Assembly (NCBI GenBank): GCA_011109175.1
Contig: RDEW01000055.1
Coordinates: forward strand, 43,589 to 107,588
Source of the DNA: Dicyema japonicum
Taxonomy: Eukaryota > Dicyemida > Rhombozoa > Dicyemidae
Direction: 5' to 3'
Length of the DNA stretch: 64,000 bases
Below the pieces are notes generated by a model. That model did no database searches. It had not been told where the DNA came from and worked only from the letters and a program-made list of their open reading frames with translations. A program made the position numbers and the translations under genes. The first letter of the stretch is position 1; every line of letters starts with the position of its first letter. Positions 21,182 through 32,289 of this stretch are shown here, piece by piece.

Positions 21182-21753
21182 CTGTAGACCTTTTTCTGCA
21201 TCTCTATCACTGCTAATAGCCTGTAACACCCCTGTCAAGAGGATTCTACACTCCCTCCCTGAATTCTTTATTGACAAGGACCCCGACCATGCTCGTGAGG
21301 CCTGGAGCCGTACTTATTAGCTTTCCCTGCCTTCCTCTTTCTCTCAACGGTGCCTGGACGATGTTATATGTTGGAATTCTTTCGAAGATTTGCTAGTGTC
21401 ATCTAGCCAGCACCGCCGTGCTTGTTGTTGTCTGGAGCGGCTTCCGAGAACGTTGCCTTGGTCAACGCCATTCCAACCTTCCTTGATGATGATTGCGTCC
21501 GTATTGGGATTTCGTTACGACTGAGATTAAAAGTCTGTGTTCCACATCCGTGCAAAAGCGGAGACCTGATGGCCTTGAACGAAGTCGTTAGGCGAGCTTT
21601 GGACGCAGCCGACACCCCTCCATGTTCGAACCAGTCGGTCTTTGCAAGCGGGAGGGGAAAAGACCAGATGGGATGACAATCTTCCCTTTTGAAGCCGAGA
21701 TACCTCTTGTCTGGGACGTCACCTGCACCGACACGTTTAATTAATTTTATTAA

Positions 21754-22053
21754 TTTATTAACCCCTGATACACTGAGAAAGAAGTTAAAGTAAACAACTA
21801 ATTAAGTGTATCCAGGTTCCACTTCTACAGAGTCCATCAGGAATCAACATAAAGGGTAAAAGACGTTCATACTTGCAGTTGTGGAAGCCCCTCCAGTGGA
21901 GTGGGGGAGAGCAAATGATCCTTTTTCGTGCCGGCCTGGCACTGGGCCCCACCTAGACAGGTGGATAATATGACGACACTCTAATAGTCTAACAGACGAA
22001 CAAACAGAAACTTCAACCAATTAGCCACGAGCATCACATGGGGCCACGCGACT
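21754..22053 (-). repeat. SINE-like repeat, copy 3
   Basis: Reverse complement of copies 1, 2 and 4, from TTTATTAACCCCTGATACAC to GGGGCCACGCG. It interrupts the YLDD element between its KRPDG and AVETSG blocks. TSD not clear because the flank is AT-rich. Confidence 0.8.
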
Positions 22054-22390
22054 CACAAATATAACGATTCAGATTAAAAAAATTACCTACACGTATGCCC
22101 ATTGCATCCAACTCCAGAGTGCCTCTGGATCCTGTTCTGCCGCTGAGAAAACCGAGAAGATGGAACTGGAAAAGAACGCGGTCTTACCCAAAATTTTTTT
22201 TGTTTGTTCCACTCGCTGTTGAGACGTCTGGTTCTCTTGCGTTTGCGACGCTGGAATTCTTGAGTCATCTAGGGATTCGGATTGCTACACGATCAAGAGA
22301 CCCTCGTGAGCACTGCTGGTTATTTGAGCGAATCTCGCTCGCCATCCTAAGAGGGAATAGCCACGCAGTCAGGGCATCCGCTATATGATC

Positions 22391-22689
22391 ATTTACTCTC
22401 TTCTTTTTACAAAATGAAATAATTTTATTTTTATAGATTTGAAGATAAAATATTAGAAATATCAAAACTTCCCTTGATCTTCCTATAAGTGTCTTGGAAA
22501 CTCTTAAACCGATAGAATAACTAAAGTGTAGGAGTGTGGTTGGACAATATCCCTGCCTAGTTGATCAATTTTAGAGTTACGGGCTGAAATACTTATTCTC
22601 ATATTTAACATAGTTTTGAAGACAATCTTGAGTTGTGAAAGGTTGACTAATTCCTCTACCAAAACCTGTTAAACATAGAAATCCCACAA
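22391..22689. other. AT-rich, nothing recognised
   Basis: No ORF or motif found. Confidence 0.4.
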
Positions 22690-22990
22690 GTAATTTATGA
22701 CCTATTATTTTATTGTAGATTTTACAGAAAACACTTTGGTATTACATCGAATCAAAGTTTTTATCACCTGGACAAAATGGATTTAGAGAAAAAAGGTCAC
22801 TGATGTCGTCTGGATGCACAGATGATCGGTAACCTTATTCTAAAAATACAAAAAATGTTTAGTTCTTGGGATAGACATGCCTTTGATTCTGTACACGGAA
22901 AACTATAATTAAAATTTCGAAAATGGATAATGCTAGAATGAGCACTTTTGGTAGAAGATACTATTCCATCAGTCAAAATTGGAAATTCTA
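22690..22990 (+). pseudogene. LINE-A RT fragment
   Basis: Broken frames read SPGQNGFRE, a TDVVWMHR-like RT block, then LGIDMPFDSVHGKL. These correspond to QSGFR.GRSTADVVW...LGID..RAFD in LINE-A. 22991-23615 is unassigned; a few Jockey-like residues occur in several frames but give no convincing domain. Confidence 0.5.
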
Positions 22991-23615
22991 ACTTTTTGTT
23001 GACCCTAACCCATTCTTTAATTCATCCCGACCGTCTCCAATTTTTATCCTTCACTACATCAAACATGTTTTTGTACAAAATTGATCATCTGTTTATTTTG
23101 TAGTGTCGGAAATGGGATGATGACTATCCGACCACCACCATGAGTGGAATTTTCCTATTCAGAGCAATAAGTAGTTTTTGAATTTCGGGATTGGTGAGAG
23201 GATAGAGAATTTGGATTCCTATAACAGGGAAATATTAATGAAATGTTTTGGGTCTATCGTGTTCTGATTAATTAATAACATTTTGATTCAAAGTCCAGGA
23301 TTTGAGTTCATTATCTTACGTTAAAAATATTTTTGAACGAAGTAGCCATTCGGATAGTCGCCACTGGCAATCTGCGCCCATGCGATGTTTATTGAAGATT
23401 TTGTTCCCATCTCACTCCCGACCAATTCTACTAATGTGAAAGATACTTATCAATTCATATTCTCCTGCCCTCAATCCTACATTAAGATATCAAAAGCTAC
23501 CATATCACCATTTGAGACTGGATAAAAGTGTTCCCTACGTCAACTTCACCCCCGTGTTCTTGGAGTGACTTATTGGAGTGGGCAAAAACTACTGGTTAGT
23601 GAGTGAAGCAATTAA

Positions 23616-24397
23616 CTAAAAAGTATTTTGATAGGTTAGTAATAAATTGTGAGGATTTTCAATTATTGATTTAAATTCACTCATAAATATTTGAGCATAT
23701 TTCAATGTGATAATATCAGCATTATAGGATAATGTGGCCATCTGGTTATATCTTGTATTAGTTTCTGAATATGGAATATTCACAATATCAGAAATAAGTA
23801 ATGCCCCAATCTGGTTATGATTAAGTATTTCAGTCCCTCTACGATTATAATGTAATCTAAATTATAATAAATATTACGAAAAACAAACATCCTTTGACTC
23901 ATTAGAAATATTAGACAAATAATAATTTATACAAGATAATGAACTTGAATGTGGATTAGAAATAACTGTTGATTGTCCATCCCCCATATTAACCATAATA
24001 TTCATTATTTCTGGTATATATTCTAATTTCTTAACTAATGAATTATTACACACCTTAAGTGATAGTCCACAACATTTTACAATAATATCATTAACAGTAA
24101 TCCCATCCAATGATTTACAATAATTTAAAGCCTCATCCACGTGGTATTGTACACTCATGTAAGATTGGGGTGGACTATATATTCCCATAGTTGTTTTGGG
24201 CACTGATTTATTATATGTTAAATAAGTGAGAACATCACTATAATATCATTATTATATTTACTATTTTGTAATAATACCCTTAGGTCCAGTTCGAATAACA
24301 CCTTTAATATTCAGTTTGTGAGTGTTTATTAGTGTTTTGACAGCTGGACCAATTCTAAGATAACTAATATTAATATCAATAATTACCACCCAACCAT
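23616..24397 (-). CDS. PDHX: PDHX/E2-like protein: subunit-binding domain plus degenerate acyltransferase core, no lipoyl domain
   Basis: Minus-strand exons: 24397-24387, 24363-24262, 24237-23878, 23856-23616 (stop TAG). Introns are 23, 24 and 21 bp with GT...AG ends, giving 237 aa. Residues about 5-45 form a peripheral subunit-binding domain (GPAVKTLINTHKLNIKGVIR, GPKGIITKYDVLTYL). About 55-235 resemble the 2-oxo-acid dehydrogenase acyltransferase core: GITVNDIIVKCCGLSLKVCN, GALLISDI, then MATLSYNADIITLKYAQIFM. In active E2s the last block carries the catalytic HxxxDG; here the His and Gly are replaced, as in PDHX (E3-binding protein). No lipoyl domain is seen upstream, where the DNA is AT-rich. 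In the family it would recruit E3 to mitochondrial pyruvate dehydrogenase. It could instead be a divergent E2 paralogue. Confidence 0.65.
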
Positions 24398-24479
24398 GCT
24401 AATATTTTAAATATTAATTAAATTAATTATTTGATTAACGATTATTTATGTTAAAAACTATTAAGACAATTACTCAAAT

Positions 24480-25140
24480 CCGACCGGTATTTGGATCACC
24501 TCGCGGCAAAATTGGACGTTATGTTCTACAAACTACTAAAAGATCCACAATTTCTTCCCCATCAGATCTTCTCCTCATCGGGATCCTTAGGTTGTTCTAA
24601 CGGAATCTCTCGAAAAAGAGACGATATACTCATCCATTCGCATGAACCGCCTTAATGGAACGAATATCTCTTTCACATGTATTCGTGACAGTATCCCCTT
24701 CACTAACACAACCGAATCAACACGCTTTATATTTCTACCTTTTTAATCAACTTTCTCTCACATAATAAAGAGATTCACCTGCATATACCCTCACCTAAAT
24801 TTGTTACATTCTCAGCACGACTTCCTCCTAAGAGACGAATCATCCTATTAAATTCCTCCACCGGATCAATTATCATTGACTTTAAAAGAAGTTTTCTTCT
24901 TGCTGGGATCTCCGGTCAACATCAGAGACTTTTGGAAGCTTCCAGCACTAGCTACTGGAGGCCTGAGGATAGCTGACCTCCTACATGTTAGTATGGTGAG
25001 GATAACTAAATATGAAGAAATCAAAACTCCACCCAATAAAAATTACCGGCAGTCTAAAAACTTCTTCAATCGAGCACATTTATTGAGAGTCAAAGATTCT
25101 CCTAATCAGGAATCGTTTCTTTATTCTCGTATTCATTGAT
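24480..25140 (+). pseudogene. Degenerate Jockey-like post-RT sequence
   Basis: Scattered frames (for example 24640-24760 and ORF 24876-25139) have RRMNRLNGTNISF-like and ATGGLRIADLL-like residues reminiscent of LINE C-terminal regions. There is no diagnostic motif, so this is a weak call. 25141-25858 shows nothing I can name. Confidence 0.3.
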
Positions 25141-25858
25141 AAATGTATTAACGACCCACAGAATGTTAGCTCAGAAATATCAAAAAAATTACACCAACCC
25201 TCGAAAACAAAATTTGCATTTTTAGATCATAAAAAATATAGTTATGTCTCAAAATGACAACTATTGGATTTTTACTGATGACCTTGGTATCAATAAGGTT
25301 CTGGAATGTCTGCCACCTAACATTGATCAAAGCAAAGTTTCCCTTACTTTAAAGTTTATGTACACTAGGCAATCCTTCATTGTGATCATCATATACAAGA
25401 CAATATGAATCAACTTATTGGATGTTAGTCCTCGTTACTTTTATTAGTAAATTACAATTATTAGAATATTTGTGAGACAAATCGAGGATTTCGGTATTGT
25501 AGACTCAGCGAAATTTTACTTAACTTTCTTGATCTTTTGATTCCATCCTTATTGCATCTCAATTGTGGCTTCTAACATAATTACAAAGGCGGAAATAGTC
25601 ATATTTCAAAGATGTAATTGTCATAAAATAGACATAATTATTTTTTTAATTTAAATATCTTGTTGTTGTGGTCATGGTGGTTTCTTGTTAGAAAAGAAAA
25701 AATATGTCCACGAAAATTACTAAAGAAAAAACAAAAGGACCGTAGAGAATGTGGTCGATGACTTGCCCAAAACGCAAGAGGTTGTCTTAACTGAGCTTAA
25801 AGAACATCTTCTCTCTGCAATGTCTAGTTGACAAAGTTCACACTCTGGACTGGAAACA

Positions 25859-26257
25859 ATGGGCTATAGAGTCGCTGAGTCTGCAAAATCCAGATTCAAT
25901 AAGATCCCCCGTGGTGGGTGGTCTCTGATTACAAAAGCTTTTAACTTGAGATTCGGGACATCGAACTCCATTGCCAATTTCAAGTGCCTGCTCTCCTTCA
26001 AGTCCAGTGAACCACTTTGTGGCCTATCAGTGAGCATCCGTCGAGTGAAGGGATTTGAATCTGTGTTAAAAGAGGTCAAATACATAGCAGAATCCTGCGA
26101 GTGCAGTACCATTAGAATTGCTCTTCCCTCTACTATGGGTTCGGATGAAGTTTTCGTCCGTACTACGTGTTCCAACGTTTTCGTTCCAGTCACAGGTCAG
26201 AAAAACGAGGGTGGAAGCACGAGTATCGTTCATGGTCATCGCGAGTGCCGTGTATAA
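25859..26257 (+). CDS. Unrecognised ORF, 132 aa
   Basis: Open from an ATG, and possibly continuing upstream in frame-shifted form (DLPKTQEVVLTELKEHLLSA at about 25765). It contains RGGWSLITKAFNLRFGTSNS, faintly Myb/SANT-like (Trp, Phe spacing), and several cysteines. GC content is closer to the local retroelements than to the host genes. It may be the first ORF of a retroelement (YLDD or Jockey family). Function unknown. Confidence 0.3.
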   Translation: MGYRVAESAKSRFNKIPRGGWSLITKAFNLRFGTSNSIANFKCLLSFKSSEPLCGLSVSIRRVKGFESVLKEVKYIAESCECSTIRIALPSTMGSDEVFVRTTCSNVFVPVTGQKNEGGSTSIVHGHRECRV

Positions 26258-26524
26258 GTTTTTATTAAAAATTAAATATTTTTATTTCCATTAAGTTTCC
26301 AAAAAATCTAAGCCTGAGAACTAAGAATAGTTAAAAATTGCATTGCACATCTTAATAATATTTAATAACCTAAACTATCATCTTAACACAACTATTATTC
26401 ATTAAAGCAAATAATAATTTTTATTCATCAAATAGTTATTAAATAAACCAAATTAAGACATATCTTTTATTGTTTTTACATTTTATTAATTATTTCATAT
26501 TTTGACATATATCATTTCTGCTTA

Positions 26525-28057
26525 TTTTAATAACCCCGGGAACACCGAGAAAGACAAAAGAGTCAAACAGTTAGGCCTCGCAATCAATTGTGCCATTCGA
26601 CGTCTGTGATCTTCCATCGTCCCCATTACTTTCCAGAAGAGCCTTCTCTCGGTCTTGCAGAGGAATCCGATCGGGAAAGGGAATTTCTTATCCAATCGGT
26701 TTTCTCTTGCCATGGAAAGGATCCATCTTCCTCACAGACGCGAAGAAATCCGGAGCCACGACTACGGATCTTAGCTTTTATGAGTAGTGGGTCGACTGTT
26801 GATCCATTACGTGGGCAAAGCATACTGATTGTTTTCTGGTGTATCGAGTTGACTCTTTGGACCATAGACTCCGATAGAGCGAATCTCCATGCAACGGAGG
26901 CATACTCAACGGCAGGCGCGATTGTTTGTTGGTAGAGGATAGAAACGGAAAAGTCCATGTTCCTCGTGGTCCTCCGGACAAAGGCGCGTAAAACGTTAAT
27001 TTTCTGGAGGCCCCTGGTGATCATGTCTTTTGCGTGGGAGTTGAAATTGAGTAGACTGTCTTACTTGATTCCAAGGACAGTGGGGGACTTGTCACTGGAA
27101 TCCGAGTGGGACCAATAAAGATATTCGGTTCATCCTTAGAACGACGGTCCGAAGTGAAAGTGGAACAGATGGACTTGGTTGCAGAAATCGTAAGTCGATT
27201 GCCAACAATCCAATCGTGGAGAATGTTCAATTTTGTCTGAATTTTAAGGGATGCGACTTGCGTCGAGCGGTTCCGTATTGCAATGACTACGTCGTCTGCG
27301 TAGGATAATAACAGGGAATCTTCGTCTCCATCATTAGGTAGGTCGTGTAGGAAAAGGTTGAATAGAATTGGTGAAAGTGGAGACCCCTGGGGTACCCCGT
27401 TCGGTAGTAATCGTGATCTAGATCTGAGATCACCACTGACTACTCTTCCACGTCTTCCAGACAAAAAGTTGGCCAGCCATAATTTCACATTCGGACGAAT
27501 ATTAGTAGAAAAAATTTTTCCAACCAAGATTTTCCTCGAAACAGTGTCAAAGGCTTTGTTGATGTCAATAGAAACCAAGATTGTGCGTTTGTGAGGCGGA
27601 GGATGGGTGTTAAAACCGTCGGCAATGAACTGCGATAAAGTTGCCAAGTATGTAGCGGTGGACCTACCGCGGAGGAAACCATGTTGAAATATAGGACGCG
27701 GAAGATACGGAATAATGACTGATAATACAAGTTTCTCCATAATTTTTGACAGTGTGCTGGTAACGGAAATAGGCCTGTAGGATGCAGGTTCTGTCTCTGG
27801 TTTCCCAGCCTTCAATATCGGTCTGATGATAGAATTCTTCCAAATCTTGGGAATAATATTATAGTTAATGGACAGGTTGTATATATGCGTGAGGTAGCCA
27901 ATTGCGTAGTGGCTTAGGTGTTTTAGGTGAATAGAAGATACTTTGTCAGGCCCGCACGCCCGTGAGCTCTTTAATCTGGTGATCACATCCAAGACTTGGT
28001 CATCTGTGAATAGTTCGTGGTAAGGTTCCTTCTTCGGTTTATGGGCACGCACCTTAA
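26525..28057 (-). mobile_element. Jockey-like LINE, best-preserved RT copy
   Basis: 5'-truncated at about 28057 and reaching its 3' end at about 26525 (element strand ends CTTTCTCGGTGTTCCCGGGG then TTATTAAAA). It contains the RT ORF 27021-28052 and, in another frame, the post-RT region 26626-27024 (SILYQQTIAPAVEYASVAWR). A single frame change near 27022 separates them. Confidence 0.88.
27021..28052 (-). CDS. Reverse transcriptase of Jockey-like LINE (343 codons open)
   Basis: Non-LTR RT with blocks in order: SSRACGPDKVSSIHLKHL, RPILKAGKPETEPASYRPIS, FLRGRSTATYLATL, VSIDINKAFDTVSRKIL, LPNGVPQGSPLSPILFNLF and LLSYADDVVIAIRNRS. The catalytic Asp residues (DINKAFD, YADD) are intact. It makes cDNA from element RNA at a nicked target. 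The N-terminal endonuclease is missing through 5' truncation and the C-terminus is frameshifted, so the copy is not autonomous. It was counted as open from the ATG at 28052. Confidence 0.85.
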   Translation of the reverse strand: MRAHKPKKEPYHELFTDDQVLDVITRLKSSRACGPDKVSSIHLKHLSHYAIGYLTHIYNLSINYNIIPKIWKNSIIRPILKAGKPETEPASYRPISVTSTLSKIMEKLVLSVIIPYLPRPIFQHGFLRGRSTATYLATLSQFIADGFNTHPPPHKRTILVSIDINKAFDTVSRKILVGKIFSTNIRPNVKLWLANFLSGRRGRVVSGDLRSRSRLLPNGVPQGSPLSPILFNLFLHDLPNDGDEDSLLLSYADDVVIAIRNRSTQVASLKIQTKLNILHDWIVGNRLTISATKSICSTFTSDRRSKDEPNIFIGPTRIPVTSPPLSLESSKTVYSISTPTQKT

Positions 28058-29270
28058 TGAAATTCTCGAATCCGCCGTTTTTTTAAATAATTTTTGTTTA
28101 TTTTCTTAATTATTTTTATTTTTTTAATTCTAAGAATACTTCTACACGAGACATTATCATTTTTTGTGTTGTTGGTCTTAATGAAACGTAATTATACAAG
28201 ATTAAAAATTCTAAAAACTCCAAATTATAAAATTTAGTTTTTATATGCGATGGACCAAGACTTTCAAGACGATATACTATAAATTCAAGTTTCTTAAATT
28301 ATTGAAAAAATTGAACTCGGAAAATCATCATCCGAGGCATGTAAAGAAATAAGCCTCAAGGATGCTATAATTTGTACATATTAAGCATGGGCAAAGCCAA
28401 ATAGTACGACAATATTAAACTGTTATCGACATGCTAACCAAAGATTTTATTGAAGAAATTAATGACGAGTTTTCCCTTGAAATTTATCAAGAATTTGTGT
28501 CAAGGCTGCAAATAAATGATCCAATTCCAGAAGATGAGTTTCTTCTTTATGAGTATACAGAGAATGAAGAGATCCGGAAAATTTGGATGAAAATGATGAA
28601 GCAATATTCGTAAAATCATAATAGTTATAATTTCACTCGTGCAGTATTCAAAACAATTCTCCGAACCATCTTCTTCCAACCTCCTCGATCGTAAGAGAGT
28701 TAACTCGTCCAGGTCGTCCCCATTTCTTAGACGTTTGTCACAAGATTTAGATCTCCGTCAAGTGTTTCGGGTAGTGTAATACGCCGGCCTCCACAAAGGC
28801 ACGGTCCTTGTCTCATAGAGTAGTATTCCATTGCTATATTTGCTGGAGCGCCCAAGTCCATACGCAAGATATGTCCAAATAGCCTCCAGCACATATCAGC
28901 AATTTCGAGACTCAGTGGACCCGTGAAACATCCTTTTTTATTCTTGCTGGCCAGTTCAGTCATAGTAGGGATCTAAGTTGTCTTCGATTGAATGAATGCA
29001 TTAATGGTGGAGAACAAAAGAATAAACAAGTCGTTTTAGACTATGATGCAGTGAATGCTGTTTATACATTGAGGAAGTATTTCAAACAGAAGGATGAAGT
29101 TAACTTAAATGTCTTCAATCTCCTTGATGATTTTAGTAGAAACATCAAAGCGAATATTAAAACGAAAATAAATGATTATTTTAAATGAAATTCATGTTTT
29201 CATTTTTAATTAGTCTTTAAAATTAAAAAAATGCATTTTATTATTAATATTAGTATAGTAAAACATCTCG
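28058..29270 (+). mobile_element. Pogo/Tigger-like element, internally deleted, with LINE-A insertion
   Basis: The left edge reads ATTCTCGAATCCGCCG, matching the inner part of the TIR at 29273-29341. The coding remnant has an HTH start (KLLKKLNSEKSSSEACKEIS, 28290-28370) directly joined to AWAKPNSTTILNCYRHAN (end of the DDE core). After that come EEINDEFSLEIYQEFVSRL (28431-28613) and, beyond the LINE-A insert, DAVNAVYTLRKYFKQKDEV (28988-29188). The catalytic core is deleted. AT content is similar to the host genes. Confidence 0.6.
28605..28981 (-). mobile_element. LINE-A C-terminal/3' fragment inside the pogo element
   Basis: Minus-strand frame 28727-28963 reads PLSLEIADMCWRLFGHILRM then DLGAPANIAMEYYS and GGRRITLPETLDGDL, the LINE-A C-terminal signature. 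The 3' end (element strand ...ATTTTACGAATATTGCTT) matches the copy ending at 62213. Heavily 5'-truncated. Confidence 0.8.
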
Positions 29271-29272
29271 TA

Positions 29273-29341
29273 CAGTAAAACCTCTCGAATCCGCCGTAAT
29301 TTCCCAGGTTCCAAATTTGGCGGATTTGAGAGGTTTTACTG
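29273..29341. repeat. 69-bp palindromic pogo-type MITE with TA target duplication
   Basis: CAGTAAAACCTCTCGAATCC at the left mirrors its complement at the right (...GAGAGGTTTTACTG), flanked by TA on both sides. A partial extra copy of the terminal sequence (AGTAAAACATCTCG) lies just left at 29257-29270. Confidence 0.8.
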
Positions 29342-29344
29342 TAT

Positions 29345-30040
29345 TAAATATTAACTTAATAACCCAGCATATGCCAGTAAGAGGTATATTCAGTTCTCAC
29401 ATTCGGACTGAGACGCAAGCATCATGTCCATATCCGTCATTGTGGGAACCCCTAAAGTAGGGATGCTTGCATGGTATTGGCAGTTTTTTATCGCCCTGAA
29501 ATGTGTACTTTTCGCACTTTCCGATGAGCCTTATCAGCTATCGCTCCTCTAATGCAGAACACACACTTTATTTTAACCAAAGAACAGTTATCATAGCTAA
29601 TCGATGAGGGAGAGTCAAAGAAAGCTCTTCACTTTTTTGATTTCTTTTTCTCTGGTGTATGTCCTATATAGACGATCCGGTCCGCAGTGAAATGTTCACT
29701 GATGAATTCCATTAGAATAATGAATTATTTGAAAGTTAAATACAAGGGAAGTAAACCATTATGAAATGATCTCAGTTGTCCAAAAAGAATATTGTTTATT
29801 CGAAATTATAACTTAAATTAAAGATTTACTTTATTTTTTTTCTCCAGCATTAGAAGCAAACTTGCCTAAAAAAGGTTTGAGCCACGGGAGAGGCTCTGGT
29901 TGAGGCAGAAACTCGAAATGACGATTATCAGAGGTAATGCCTTCACCATTCTGTCGTCCTAATTATTTATAATTTAAAATAAATTCTCTTTTAATTTATT
30001 TTAAATTTATTTAATATAATAAAATAAAATTCATAAATAA
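29345..30040 (-). other. Unresolved, possibly protein-coding fragments on the minus strand
   Basis: Two minus-strand stretches look non-random: NRHFEFLPQPEPLPWLKPFL ending GKFASNAGEKK* (29840-29975), and one ending CKHPYFRGSHNDGYGHDACV (29403-29545). Neither has a convincing start or a recognised family, and stops lie between them. They could be exons joined by tiny introns, or decayed transposon sequence. The plus strand holds an inverted repeat GCAAGCATC/GATGCTTGC (29415-29423, 29462-29470) followed by six T. Confidence 0.25.
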
Positions 30041-30049
30041 CAGAAATAC

Positions 30050-30319
30050 TTGAATTTGTTAGACAAAATGGTCAATATGAAAAGAAATAATAATAAACAA
30101 GGCAAGATAACAAATAATGAATTTATAGACGGTATAAATATATCTGGGGACTCCAATTATGATTCTCAAAATATGGATGGTAATCTTAACATTAAGTTTA
30201 TTTGTATTAATTATTATAGTTATCAATTATTACAGACTGAATTGAATGAGGATGACTACGATAGTGATTCAACAATATCTGTTTTTGGGGATTCGGATCA
30301 TCCATCCAGATATTACTAA
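30050..30319 (+). CDS. Hypothetical small acidic protein
   Basis: Frame opening near 30050 (ATG at 30068) runs to a stop at 30317-30319. It is hydrophilic and Asn/Asp-rich, with an acidic C-terminus (TELNEDDYDSDSTISVFGDS). Its AT-rich base composition resembles the three host genes, not the retroelements. A 23-bp GT...TATAG stretch (30191-30213) could be an intron. No family recognised. Confidence 0.35.
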   Translation: MNLLDKMVNMKRNNNKQGKITNNEFIDGINISGDSNYDSQNMDGNLNIKFICINYYSYQLLQTELNEDDYDSDSTISVFGDSDHPSRYY

Positions 30320-30959
30320 CTTTAGTCTCTAATCTTTAAAAATTATTGTTACTTAATTGTGGTTTTGATTAATTTATAACACAATAACTAGAATTGACAT
30401 TATGATGTTGACAAGTGTCACAAATAGGAGTTGTCTAAATCCTTTAATTTCATTTTATTATAAATATATTAACAAGTTAACAGCAAAAAGACAGATATGA
30501 CTATTCGTTGTAATGTTTATAAACAATAAGGACTTTTATGACGTGGTTATGTGGAAATAGGTAGTATGTATTGAAGACAAATCTCTAAATGATTATTTTC
30601 ACTTATAAATTATATTAAAATAATAAATTCCCCAATCTATAAAACATTTTATCATTGGAAATAATCAAAGTAAAATAACCGTATCGCTAGGACTCTAATC
30701 CCATATAAATATAATAACATAATGTCATGGATCAATGAACAGAACATAATACTGGATCAAATCGATGGCCTTTCGAATTGGGATATTTATATTATTTTGT
30801 CACTCAAGTCAAGATAACAACTGGTACGTTTTTGTATTCTGAAATAATAGTGAGAATTACCTATAAGTAGACAAATATAATGACAAATTTGTTATAAAAT
30901 CAGGTCAAATATGGTATCTATTTATTAACCTTGGAAATGAAAATATCACGAACACGAAT
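30320..30959. other. AT-rich intergenic, nothing recognised
   Basis: No ORF above 60 codons, no repeat in common with the rest of the window. Confidence 0.4.
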
Positions 30960-32200
30960 AATTTTATTAAGTAAACAATTATATTAAGCAAAAGTAATAC
31001 GAAACTGTATGGCAACCGACTTGTACCCAAAAAGTTTCTCAAAGACATTGTCCAACCAACAGCGATATCTTTGAAGATAAGTCACAGATTTTTTGCGGTT
31101 TTTGATATATCGAATAGGATTCTCGATAGTACCACTAATCTTTTACATTTTTCCATTTAATCAGAGGAATCGACTTATAAGGATTTGTACCGTAAACGAA
31201 CTTTAAAGCAAAATCCACATTTTCCAAAGTACCATCCCTCAAAATTCTATAACATTCCAGGAAAAATGAGAAATTGAAAACATAAACAATGGTCTCCGAG
31301 TCTAGAATTAATTTCTTACACAGAACAGAGCGCTCGTGATTTTTTTAATTATAAAATTACATAATGAAATATTCTTCTTTCAATGTATATTTTTTATAGA
31401 ATTCATTTGGTTAGACAGCTTCCAGTTACCTTTAGCAAAACAGACTTGTCATGTGTAAATAAAGTTTCCACTGTACCACTCTTCAATCTGTCCATGTATG
31501 TCTTCTACATGTTTAGATAGGAGTCTTAAATTATGACGTCGTCAGTGATTTATGTACATGGTGTTTTCTGAAGAAGGCCATTCACTCATTAAAATGTTTA
31601 ATAATAGAGGACTGACCACTGACCTTGAAGACAACTCATCTCAACCATTGTTTAAAAATAACAATCTACCATTTTTTCCCGAGATCAAACTTGGTATTTA
31701 AAAATAAAGTTCTTTTTCAACACCACATCTCGCATGAGAAGTAATAATTCCAAGATACTACATATTCTGAAAGCTTTTGATATGTCGAGTCAAACATCCT
31801 TAGGTTAGGAACATTATAGGTTAGAATCTCTTCTAAAGATACAGGCGACCTATCATGTTTCTGCAACAATGGAAATTCTTGAATTTACGTCCGGTCGACT
31901 TTTCAAAAGTTCTAGCCTTTTTTTCTATTCACTAATTGTCATTTCCACCTCGTTCGTCTAGATCAGAAACCTCTGCCTATCAAACAAGATGCCCAACAGT
32001 TCCGGACGTCGAGTCGTTTCTCGACACAAAGTTTGTTAGAGGTATCAATTCTAGTCCTGAACTGAGTTTTTCATCAGATTAAGAGTATATCAATATTCAC
32101 ATTTTCGCATGAGACTCAGAGGGAATTCCCTTCATAAAAACAGTAGAGGGATATAGGATGGTATAGAAAAACATTTCCATCAATACTGAATGGAGCCTCC
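30960..32200 (-). pseudogene. Highly degenerate Jockey-like RT
   Basis: Minus-strand frames near 31560-31760 read SVVSPLLLNILMSEWPSS, then HVEDIHGQIEEW (equivalents of GVP.GS.LSP.LFN and the segment after YADD). AFDMS-type residues occur at about 31770. Stops in every frame. Family assignment is tentative. Confidence 0.4.
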
Positions 32201-32289
32201 AAATCAAACTAATCGACACAAGCATCCGTGTTTTTTTTTGATGCGAATACAAGCGTGGCTATTTCTGATTTCCTAGTGTAATTCGTGCC

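Larger units (their letters stand above)
19040..22390 (+). mobile_element. YLDD-family retroelement, 3' half, interrupted by a hAT and a SINE
   Basis: Pieces in order: RT palm with NLWYLDDAILGGPPD-like residues (19150-19215); LAYVLRTAPYF, RIFNVRFEDYSWKQATLPVR and LGGLGILNPVD (19475-19702); then, after the hAT, SLSLLIACN and PDHAREAW (21190-21320). Next are LDDDCVRIGISLRLRLKVC...HPC, VVRRALDAAD and a KRPDG-like segment (21422-21720). After the SINE comes FVPLAVETSGSLAF...LGIRIATRSRDPR...ERISLAILRGN (22095-22388). Frames shift often. The frame also shifts across the hAT junction, so the element was probably already damaged. Confidence 0.75.

Noticed and set aside
22980-23030. GACCCTAACCC as a second telomeric tract
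   Set aside because: Only about one and a half repeat units; expected by chance.
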